From the NCBI RefSeq assembly GCF_016615815.1, contig NZ_CP067112.1, forward strand, positions 1,860,001-1,924,000: DNA of 64,000 nucleotides, written 5' to 3'. Source of the DNA: Luteimonas sp. MC1572. GTDB lineage: Bacteria > Pseudomonadota > Gammaproteobacteria > Xanthomonadales > Xanthomonadaceae. The notes beneath the pieces were generated by a model. That model did no database searches. It was not told the DNA's origin and saw nothing but the letters and a program-made list of their open reading frames with translations. Each line of letters starts with the position of its first letter. The stretch's first letter is position 1. This document shows, in pieces, positions 54,587 through 61,344 of this stretch. Both the position numbers and the translations under genes were made by a program.

Positions 54587-54662
54587 GGCGCGTTGGCGCA
54601 TCGCGCAGCGGGCCTAAAGGCCCGCAGGGCCGTCAGACCGCGGAGCGATGTGCCAACGCGCC
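54587..54662. repeat. Structured palindromic element, copy 2
   Basis: An 18-bp stem (54587-54604 with 54645-54662) and inner hairpin CGGGCC-TAAA-GGCCCG. It sits 10 bases after the ATP-grasp stop and 21 bases from the convergent Cys-rich membrane gene. See copy 1 for the partner. Confidence 0.7.
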
Positions 54663-54683
54663 AGCGCGCGACAATTCAACCCA

Positions 54684-54923
54684 TCAACCGCAGCCACCAC
54701 ATGACGTGTTGCCGCAGGCCGCGCCGCCGCCACTGCCCGCAGGCGCGATGCGCAGGCCGAGGCGCCGCATCCACGCCGGCCGCCCGTCGCGCACCAGCGG
54801 CAGCGCGATCGCGATGCGCAGGCGACGCGTGGTGCCGGGAAACTGCCGGCGCAGCGCCATCCAGGCGGCGAGCAGGACCACCAGCGCCACGACCACGTAT
54901 TGCACGGCGAGACCGGCATCCAT
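54684..54923 (-). CDS. FeoB-associated Cys-rich small membrane protein (DUF6587-like)
   Basis: 79 residues. One membrane helix (VVVALVVLLAAWMALRR) precedes a basic stretch and a Cys-rich tail (GNTSCGGCG). Small Cys-rich proteins of this shape commonly follow feoB and may help with iron delivery or GTPase control. Its start lies four bases from the feoB stop, so it is the third gene of the feo operon. Confidence 0.75.
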   Translation of the reverse strand: MDAGLAVQYVVVALVVLLAAWMALRRQFPGTTRRLRIAIALPLVRDGRPAWMRRLGLRIAPAGSGGGAACGNTSCGGCG

Positions 54924-54926
54924 GGC

Positions 54927-56807
54927 TCAGCCGCCGCCCAGCGCCACGGTGATCTGATAGGTGGCGAACGACGCCAGGTACGCCAGCAGGAACAGGAACA
55001 CCGCGTTGATGGCCATGAGCTTCCACGAACCGGTCTCGCGACGGATGGCCGCCCAGGTGGCGATGCACTGCGGCGCGTAGATGAACCACACCAGCAGGGA
55101 CAGGCCGGTGGCGAGCGACCAGCCGTCGCTGATGATCGGCAGCAGGGCCTGGCTGGCGGCTTCGTCGTCCACGGCGGACAGCGCGTACACGGTGGCCAGC
55201 GCGGACACCGCGACCTCGCGCGCGGCCAGGCCCGGGATCAGCGCGATGCAGATCTGCCAGTTGAAGCCGATCGGGGCGAACACCGAGGCCAGCGCGTGGC
55301 CAATGCGGCCGGCAAAGCTGTAGTCGATGGCCGAGCCGATGGCGTCGACCGGCGGCGCCGGGAACGACAGCAGCACCCACAGCAGCACGGTGAGCGCGAA
55401 GATGATGCCGCCGACGCGCTTGAGGAAGATCATGCCGCGCTCGTAGAGCCCGATCAGCAGGTCGCGCGGGTGCGGCACCCGGTACGACGGCAGCTCCAGC
55501 AGCAGCGGATGCTCGCCCTTGTCGCGGCGCCAGCGCTTCATGATCCACGACACCGCCAGCGCACTGACGATGCCGGCCATGTACAGCGCGAACAGCACCA
55601 GGCCCTGCAGGTTGAACATGCCGGCGACTTCGCGAGTGGGGATGAAGGCGCCGATGAGCAGCGCATACACCGGCAGCCGCGCCGAGCAGGTCATCAGCGG
55701 CGCCACCATGATCGTGGCGATGCGGTCGCGCGGGTCCTGGATGGAGCGCGTGGACATGATGCCCGGCACCGCGCAGGCGAAGCTCGACAGCAGCGGGATG
55801 AAGGAGCGGCCGGAGAGGCCCGCCGCCGCCATCATGCGGTCGAGCAGGAACGCCGCGCGCGGCAGGTAGCCGGATTCCTCCAGCGCGAGGATGAAGGCGA
55901 ACAGCACCAGGATCTGCGGCAGGAACACCACCACCCCGCCCAGCCCGGCGATGATGCCGTCGACCAGCAGGCTCTGCAGCGGACCATCCGGCATGACCGC
56001 GGCGACCGCCTCGCCCAGCCACGCGGTGCCGGCTTCGATCAGGTCCATCACCGGCGTGGCCCAGGCGTACACCGCCTGGAAGATCAGGAACATCACCACC
56101 GCCAGCGTCAGCAGCCCGAACACCGGGTGCAGCAGCCACCGGTCCAGGCTGTCGTCGAGGCGTGCGGTGCGCGTGGGCATGGTGACCGCGAGTGCCAGCA
56201 GGCGCCGGGTTTCCGCGTGCAGCGCGTCGCTGTCGACCGCCGTGTCGGTGCCACCCAGGCGAACGTGGGGCGGCCGCGGCGCCGCGGTCATCGCTTCGAT
56301 CCGTTCGACCAGCGCCACGGCACCGTCGTGCTGCACGGCCACGGTCTCCACCACTGGCACACCAAGCTCGGCCTCCAGTGCGGCGCGATCGATCACCACG
56401 CCGCGGCGTGCGGCGGCGTCGGCCATGTTGAGCGCGATCACCATCGGCAGTCCGAGCTCGCGCACTTCCAGCGCGAAGCGCAGGTGCAGGCGCAGGTTGG
56501 TGGCGTCGATCACGCAGACGATGGCGTCGGGCACCGGCTCGCCGGGATAGAAGCCGCGACACAGGTCGCGGGTGATCGCCTCGTCCAGGCTCGAGGGATG
56601 CAGGCTGTAGGCGCCGGGCAGGTCGAGCACCGCGTACTGGCGCCCGGACGGCGCGATCAGGCGGCCTTCCTTGCGCTCGACGGTGACGCCCGTGTAGTTG
56701 GCGACCTTCTGCCGGCTGCCGGTCAGCTGGTTGAACAGCGCGGTCTTGCCGCAATTCGGGTTGCCGACCAGCGCCAGCCGCGGCAGCGCCCTGGCGTCGG
56801 CGCTCAT
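54927..56807 (-). CDS. feoB: Ferrous iron transporter FeoB
   Basis: 626 residues. The N-terminal G-protein domain has GNPNCGKT (G1), YTGVTVERKEG, LDLPGAYSL (G3) and NMAD (G4). A C-terminal transporter domain follows with about ten helices and the Cys residues of the Gate regions (SFACAVPG, MTCSARLPVY). It imports Fe(II) across the inner membrane, using GTP. The ATG overlaps the feoA stop (ATGA). A Fur box precedes feoA. Confidence 0.95.
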   Translation of the reverse strand: MSADARALPRLALVGNPNCGKTALFNQLTGSRQKVANYTGVTVERKEGRLIAPSGRQYAVLDLPGAYSLHPSSLDEAITRDLCRGFYPGEPVPDAIVCVIDATNLRLHLRFALEVRELGLPMVIALNMADAAARRGVVIDRAALEAELGVPVVETVAVQHDGAVALVERIEAMTAAPRPPHVRLGGTDTAVDSDALHAETRRLLALAVTMPTRTARLDDSLDRWLLHPVFGLLTLAVVMFLIFQAVYAWATPVMDLIEAGTAWLGEAVAAVMPDGPLQSLLVDGIIAGLGGVVVFLPQILVLFAFILALEESGYLPRAAFLLDRMMAAAGLSGRSFIPLLSSFACAVPGIMSTRSIQDPRDRIATIMVAPLMTCSARLPVYALLIGAFIPTREVAGMFNLQGLVLFALYMAGIVSALAVSWIMKRWRRDKGEHPLLLELPSYRVPHPRDLLIGLYERGMIFLKRVGGIIFALTVLLWVLLSFPAPPVDAIGSAIDYSFAGRIGHALASVFAPIGFNWQICIALIPGLAAREVAVSALATVYALSAVDDEAASQALLPIISDGWSLATGLSLLVWFIYAPQCIATWAAIRRETGSWKLMAINAVFLFLLAYLASFATYQITVALGGG

Positions 56808-57052
56808 GGCCGCGCGTCGCCGTTGCGCAGCACCACGCGCGCGGCCTCGTCGCGGCGCAGCGCGAAACGCGTGTAGCCAACCTGCACCAGCAGCGGCTCG
56901 GCGCCGAACGGACCGGCGGCGGTGACCTGCACTTCTTCGCCCGCCACGAAACCGAGCTCGCGCAGGCGGCGCGCGATGTGGTCGTTGTCGTATCGCGACT
57001 CGACGCGCTCGACGATGGCACGTTCGCGGCGCGGCAGCTCGGTCAGCCTCAC
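56804..57052 (-). CDS. feoA: Ferrous iron transport protein A
   Basis: 82 residues from GTG 57052 with GGAAG upstream; the longer in-frame reading upstream is the antisense of neighbouring genes. The SH3-like FeoA fold is recognisable: RRLRELGFVAGEEVQVTAAGPFG and TRFALRRDEAARVVL. It binds FeoB and supports Fe(II) uptake. The Fur box at 57064-57082 lies 12 bases upstream of the start, so control by iron and Fur is likely. Confidence 0.9.
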   Translation of the reverse strand: MRLTELPRRERAIVERVESRYDNDHIARRLRELGFVAGEEVQVTAAGPFGAEPLLVQVGYTRFALRRDEAARVVLRNGDARP

Positions 57053-57063
57053 GGCAACTTCCA

Positions 57064-57082
57064 AATGGGAACTGTTCTCATT
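57064..57082 (-). promoter_or_regulatory. Fur box of the feoAB operon
   Basis: AATGGGAACTGTTCTCATT is a near-perfect 19-bp inverted repeat and matches the AATGAGAAT-N-ATTCTCATT Fur consensus of gammaproteobacteria at most positions. It lies just upstream of feoA on the minus strand and also in the gap to the divergent liuC gene. Confidence 0.75.
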
Positions 57083-57136
57083 GTAGCGCGGTGACGGCCC
57101 GCGGCTATCATTTATGTCCAAACGCGGAGGCTCGAG

Positions 57137-57919
57137 ATGCCGGCACCCCTGACACTTACGCGGCATGGTGCCGTGGCACGCCTGTGCCTGGACCGTCCGA
57201 CGCTGCACAACGCGTTCGATGCCGCGCTGATCGCCGAACTCACCGCCGCGCTCGACGCGCTGGCTGGCGACGCCGGGGTGCGCGTGGTGGTGCTGGAAGG
57301 CCGCGGCGCCTCGTTCTCCGCCGGCGCCGACCTCAACTGGATGCGCGCCATGGCCGCGGCCGACGAAGGCGCGAACCGCGACGATGCCCTCGCCCTGGCG
57401 CGGCTGATGCGCACCCTGGACCGCCTGCCCAAGCCGACCATCGCGCGCGTGCACGGCGCGGCGTTTGGCGGCGGCGTGGGCCTGGTGGCCTGCTGCGACA
57501 TCGCCATCGGCGTGCCGGAGGCGAAGTTCGGCCTGACCGAAAGCCGCCTGGGCCTGCTGCCGGCGGTGATCTCGCCCTACGTCATCGCCGCGATCGGCAG
57601 CCGCCAGGCGCGGCGCTGGTTTGCCACGGCCGAGATCTTCGATGCCGCCGAGGCGCTGCGCATCGGCCTGCTGCACCAGCTGGTACCCGCCGACGAGCTG
57701 GATGCCGCCGTCGATCGTCAGGTGGCGCTGCTGCTGAAGGCCGCGCCATTCGCGTCCGCCGATGCCAAGCGCCTGGTGCGTGAAGTCGCCACCGCAACCG
57801 ATGCCGACCGCCTCGACCACGACAACGCCGCGCTGATCGCCGCCCTGCGCGTGTCGCCGGAAGGCCAGGAAGGCCTGGCCGCCTTTCTCGACAAGCGCGC
57901 GCCGGGGTGGGTGGAGTAG
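57137..57919 (+). CDS. liuC: Enoyl-CoA hydratase family, likely methylglutaconyl-CoA hydratase
   Basis: 260 residues. Crotonase core: GRGASFSAGADLNWM (oxyanion hole and Asp), HGAAFGGGVGLVACCDIAIG and FGLTESRLGLLPAVISPYV, which carries the catalytic Glu position. Its place beside liuD and HMG-CoA lyase supports the hydratase of 3-methylglutaconyl-CoA. It is divergent from feoA; a promoter likely lies in the 84-base gap. Confidence 0.85.
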   Translation: MPAPLTLTRHGAVARLCLDRPTLHNAFDAALIAELTAALDALAGDAGVRVVVLEGRGASFSAGADLNWMRAMAAADEGANRDDALALARLMRTLDRLPKPTIARVHGAAFGGGVGLVACCDIAIGVPEAKFGLTESRLGLLPAVISPYVIAAIGSRQARRWFATAEIFDAAEALRIGLLHQLVPADELDAAVDRQVALLLKAAPFASADAKRLVREVATATDADRLDHDNAALIAALRVSPEGQEGLAAFLDKRAPGWVE

Positions 57920-57930
57920 AGCAACAGCGT

Positions 57931-57964
57931 TTTTGGCCACGGATTTGCGCGGATTGCGCGGATC
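57931..57964 (+). repeat. Left terminal inverted repeat of the GxxExxY cassette
   Basis: 34 bases beginning TTTTGGCCACGGATTTGCGC, 11 bases after the liuC stop. Its reverse complement occurs at 58394-58427 with a single mismatch. The internal repeats of GCGGATT are recognisable as a direct-repeat-like run. Confidence 0.75.
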
Positions 57965-57997
57965 GGGTCGAGGCAAGAACCAATGGAGGGAGGACGC

Positions 57998-58381
57998 ATG
58001 GATGCGGACATGACGGGGCTGATGCATCGCAGGGTCAGCAAGCAGGTGATCGGGGCTTTCTTTGATACGTATAACGAGTTGGGGCACGGGTTTTTGGAGA
58101 GCGTGTACGAGCAGGCACTTGCGATTCGCCTGCATGAATGTGGACTGCGAGCGGAACGGCAGGTCCCCGTCGAGGTGCGGTTCCACAACCACCTGGTGGG
58201 CGAATTCCGCACGGACGTTCTAGTCGAGGGTTGCCTGCTCGTCGAAATCAAAGCAGCACGCTCCCTGACTGATGCCCACGAAGCGCAGCTGCTCAACTAC
58301 CTCAAAGCGACGCGCATCCGCGTGGGCCTCCTCCTCAACTTCGGTCCCCGCCCCGAATTCCGCAGGCGCGTTTTCTCATAG
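57998..58381 (+). CDS. GxxExxY family protein (PD-(D/E)XK nuclease-like)
   Basis: 127 residues from ATG 57998; GGAGGA lies six bases upstream, while an earlier ATG at 57983 would swallow that site. Family signature GFLESVY (GxxExxY) and a nuclease-like core with FRTDVLVEGCLLVEIKAARSL (Asp, Glu-x-Lys), predicted PD-(D/E)XK fold. Function unknown; members are common in environmental genomes and often repeat-associated. The neighbouring genes are leucine-degradation enzymes, so the gene is an insertion rather than part of the pathway. Confidence 0.85.
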   Translation: MDADMTGLMHRRVSKQVIGAFFDTYNELGHGFLESVYEQALAIRLHECGLRAERQVPVEVRFHNHLVGEFRTDVLVEGCLLVEIKAARSLTDAHEAQLLNYLKATRIRVGLLLNFGPRPEFRRRVFS

Positions 58382-58393
58382 ACTCCTCAGCCT

Positions 58394-58427
58394 GATCCGC
58401 GTAATCCGCGCAAATCCGTGGCCAAAA
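58394..58427 (-). repeat. Right terminal inverted repeat of the GxxExxY cassette
   Basis: 34 bases ending GCAAATCCGTGGCCAAAA, the inverted partner of 57931-57964 (33 of 34 matched). It ends immediately before the liuD start codon, so the ribosome site for liuD must lie within or beside the repeat. Confidence 0.75.
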
Positions 58428-58429
58428 GA

Positions 58430-60442
58430 ATGCTCTTCCAGAAAATCCTGATCGCCAACCGCGGCGAAATCGCCTGCCGCGTCATCCGCACCGCGCGGCG
58501 CATGGGCATCGCCACGGTGGCGGTGTACTCCGAAGCCGACGCCGACGCGCAGCACGTGCGCCTGGCGGACGAGGCGTGGCCGATCGGTGGGCCGCGGCCG
58601 CAGGACAGCTACCTGCGTGGCGACGCGATCCTCGACGTGGCGAAGCAGTCCGGTGCGCAGGCCATCCATCCGGGCTACGGATTCCTCAGCGAGAACGCCG
58701 ACTTCGCCGACGCGGTCGAGGCCGCCGGCATCGCCTTCATCGGCCCGAAGGCGGCGTCGATGCGCAGGATGGGCAGCAAGGCCGGCGCCAAGGAGCTGAT
58801 GGACGCCGCGGGCGTGCCGGTGGTGCCCGGCTACACCGGCGAAGGCCAGGAGCCGGAGCTGCTGCAGCGCGAAGCCGACCGCATCGGCTATCCGCTGATG
58901 ATCAAGGCCGCGCACGGCGGCGGCGGCAAGGGCATGCGCGTGGTGCGCGCGGCCGCGGAGTTCCTGCCGGCGCTGGAAAGCTGCCAGCGCGAGGCGCGCA
59001 ATGCCTTCGGCCGCGACCGCGTGCTGCTGGAGCGCTACATCGAATCGCCGCGGCACATCGAGATCCAGGTGTTCGGCGACGCGCACGGCAACGCCATCCA
59101 TCTCAACGAACGCGAGTGCTCCGCGCAGCGCCGCTACCAGAAGGTGCTCGAGGAGGCGCCCTCGCCGTTCCTCACGCCGGAATTGCGTACGCGCATGGGC
59201 GAGGCCGCGGTGCTGGCCGCGCGCGCCATCGACTACGCCAACGCCGGCACGGTGGAGTTCATCGTCGCGCCGTCGGGCGAGTTCTTCTTCATGGAGATCA
59301 ACACCCGGCTGCAGGTCGAACACCCCGTCACCGAGATGGTCACCGGCCTGGACCTGGTGGAGTGGCAGCTGCGCGTGGCCGCGGGCGAGCCGCTGCCGCT
59401 GGCGCAGGACGCGATTGCTCGCAACGGCCATGCGATCGAGGTGCGGCTGTACGCCGAGGACCCCGACGCCGGCTTCCTGCCCGGCTCCGGCCGCCTGCAG
59501 CGCCTGCGCCTGCCCGCACCGTCGGCTCACGTGCGTGTCGATGCCGGCGTCGTGGAGGGCGACGTGGTGACGATCTTCTACGACCCGATGATCGCCAAGC
59601 TGATCGTCCATGACCGCGACCGCGCCGGCGCGCTGGCGCGGCTGCGCGACGCGCTGGCGGACTGCGCGATCGATGGCCCGAAGTCGAACATCGCCTTCCT
59701 CGAACGCCTGGTCCGCCACCCGGCGGTGGTCGACGGCAGCATCGACACCGGCTACCTCGACCGCCACCTGGACGAGTTCATCGGCGACGACGCCGGCGCC
59801 GCTGCCGGCGACCACGATGCCGCCCTGCTCGCCGCCGCCACCGCCGCGCTCCTTGCCGAAGAAGCCGAGGCGCGCTGCGCCGCCGCCGGCAGCAGCGACC
59901 CCGGCTCGCCCTGGGCGATCGCCGACGGCTGGCGCCTGGGCCACGCCGGCCTGCGCCGCGTGGTGCTGCGCGCCGACGGCCAGCGCCATGTGTTCGAGGC
60001 GCATGGTGCGCACGGCGACTACCGCATCAGCCGCGATGGCGCGGACAGCGCGGTGGCCGGGGCGCGCCTGATCGACGGCGGCCTGTCGGCGCGCTTCGAC
60101 GGTGCCGGCCGGCGCTACCGGCTCGATGCCCACGCAGGCCGCCTGATGCTCCACGACGGGCGTCGCCACTGGCGCTTCGAGCGCGCCCTCCCCTACCAGG
60201 CCGACCTGGCCGACACCGCCGGCTCGGGAGACCGTATCGCGGCACCGATGCCCGGGCGTATTGTCGTCACCAGGGTAGCCCCGGGGGACAGCGTGGCGCA
60301 GGGACAGGAACTGCTGGTCATGGAGGCGATGAAGATGGAGCTCGCGCTCAAGGCGCCGCGCGACGGTGTCGTAGCCGAGCTGCGCGCGCACGAAGGCGAC
60401 TTCGTCGAGGCCGATGCGGTGCTGGTGGTCCTGGAGTCCTGA
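58430..60442 (+). CDS. liuD: Methylcrotonyl-CoA carboxylase, biotin carboxylase/biotin carrier (alpha) subunit
   Basis: 670 residues from ATG 58430; GTG 58418 in frame would lie inside the cassette's repeat. The ATP-grasp biotin carboxylase part has FQKILIANRGEIACRVIRTA at the start and HGGGGKGMRVV, followed by EINTRLQVEHPVTEMV. A BT-like segment precedes the C-terminal carrier domain, with biotin Lys635 in EAMKME. It carboxylates biotin and, with LiuB, 3-methylcrotonyl-CoA. It is separated from liuB (50782) and from liuC by an inserted cassette. Confidence 0.9.
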   Translation: MLFQKILIANRGEIACRVIRTARRMGIATVAVYSEADADAQHVRLADEAWPIGGPRPQDSYLRGDAILDVAKQSGAQAIHPGYGFLSENADFADAVEAAGIAFIGPKAASMRRMGSKAGAKELMDAAGVPVVPGYTGEGQEPELLQREADRIGYPLMIKAAHGGGGKGMRVVRAAAEFLPALESCQREARNAFGRDRVLLERYIESPRHIEIQVFGDAHGNAIHLNERECSAQRRYQKVLEEAPSPFLTPELRTRMGEAAVLAARAIDYANAGTVEFIVAPSGEFFFMEINTRLQVEHPVTEMVTGLDLVEWQLRVAAGEPLPLAQDAIARNGHAIEVRLYAEDPDAGFLPGSGRLQRLRLPAPSAHVRVDAGVVEGDVVTIFYDPMIAKLIVHDRDRAGALARLRDALADCAIDGPKSNIAFLERLVRHPAVVDGSIDTGYLDRHLDEFIGDDAGAAAGDHDAALLAAATAALLAEEAEARCAAAGSSDPGSPWAIADGWRLGHAGLRRVVLRADGQRHVFEAHGAHGDYRISRDGADSAVAGARLIDGGLSARFDGAGRRYRLDAHAGRLMLHDGRRHWRFERALPYQADLADTAGSGDRIAAPMPGRIVVTRVAPGDSVAQGQELLVMEAMKMELALKAPRDGVVAELRAHEGDFVEADAVLVVLES

Positions 60443-60444
60443 CC

Positions 60445-61344
60445 ATGGCCCTGCCGTCCCGCGTGCGCATCGTCGAGGTGGGACCGCGCGACGGCCTGCA
60501 GAACGAAGCGGCGATCGTCGCCACCGCGGACAAGATCGCGCTGGTCGACCGGCTGTCGGCCACCGGCCTGCAGACGATCGAAGCCACCAGCTTCGTCAGC
60601 CCGAAGTGGGTGCCGCAGCTGGCCGATGCCGCGGACGTGTTCGCCGGCATCGCGCGGCGCGATGGCGTGGCCTATCCGGTGCTGGTGCCCAACCTGCAGG
60701 GCTACGCGCGCGCGCGCGCCGTCGGCGCCACCGAGGTCGCGCTGTTCACTGCGGCGTCGGAAGCCTTCAACCGCCGCAACACCAACGCCGGCATCGACGA
60801 ATCGCTGGAACGCTTCCGCCCGGTGCTGGCGCAGGCCGCCGACGACGGCGTGCGCGTGCGCGGCTACGTCTCCACCGTGCTCGGCTGCCCCTACCAGGGC
60901 GACGTGCCGGTGGCGGAGGTGGTGCGCGTGGCGCGCGCGCTGCATGCGATGGGCTGCTACGAGATCTCGCTTGGCGACACCATTGGCGTGGGCACCCCGG
61001 GCAAGGCGCGCGCGATGCTGCGCGCGGTGGCCGACGCGGTGCCGATGCCTGCGCTCGCGGTGCACTTCCACGACACCTACGGCCAGGCGCTGGCCAACGT
61101 GCTGGCCTGCCTGGAGGAAGGCGTGGCGGTGGTCGATGCTGCGGTCTCGGGCACCGGCGGCTGCCCCTATGCGAAGGGCGCCAGCGGCAACCTCGCCACC
61201 GAGGACCTGGTGTATATGCTGCACGGCATGGGCATCCAGACCGGAGTCGACCTTGACGCGCTGGCCGACACCGGCCGCTGGCTGGCCGGGTTACTCGGCC
61301 GCGAAAGCGGCAGCAGGGTAACGCGGGCGCGCACCGCGACATGA
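60445..61344 (+). CDS. liuE: Hydroxymethylglutaryl-CoA lyase
   Basis: 299 residues. DRE-TIM-like barrel: VGPRDGLQNE at the start, FVSPKWVPQLAD, YVSTVLGCPYQG, HFHDTYGQALAN with metal-binding His residues, and the loop GTGGCPYAKGASGN carrying the catalytic Cys. It cleaves HMG-CoA to acetyl-CoA and acetoacetate, ending leucine degradation. It follows liuD by two bases and overlaps the GGDEF/EAL gene (ATGA). Confidence 0.9.
   Translation: MALPSRVRIVEVGPRDGLQNEAAIVATADKIALVDRLSATGLQTIEATSFVSPKWVPQLADAADVFAGIARRDGVAYPVLVPNLQGYARARAVGATEVALFTAASEAFNRRNTNAGIDESLERFRPVLAQAADDGVRVRGYVSTVLGCPYQGDVPVAEVVRVARALHAMGCYEISLGDTIGVGTPGKARAMLRAVADAVPMPALAVHFHDTYGQALANVLACLEEGVAVVDAAVSGTGGCPYAKGASGNLATEDLVYMLHGMGIQTGVDLDALADTGRWLAGLLGRESGSRVTRARTAT

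Larger units (their letters stand above)
57931..58427. mobile_element. Inverted-repeat-bounded GxxExxY cassette
   Basis: About 497 bases bounded by the 34-bp inverted repeats and holding one gene (GxxExxY protein). It lies inside the liu gene run, between liuC and liuD, with no other gene. The right repeat ends two bases before the ATG of liuD. The repeats carry motifs (ACGGATTTGCGCGGATT) similar to those seen near GxxExxY genes elsewhere. No transposase is included, so movement, if any, would need help in trans. Confidence 0.6.
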
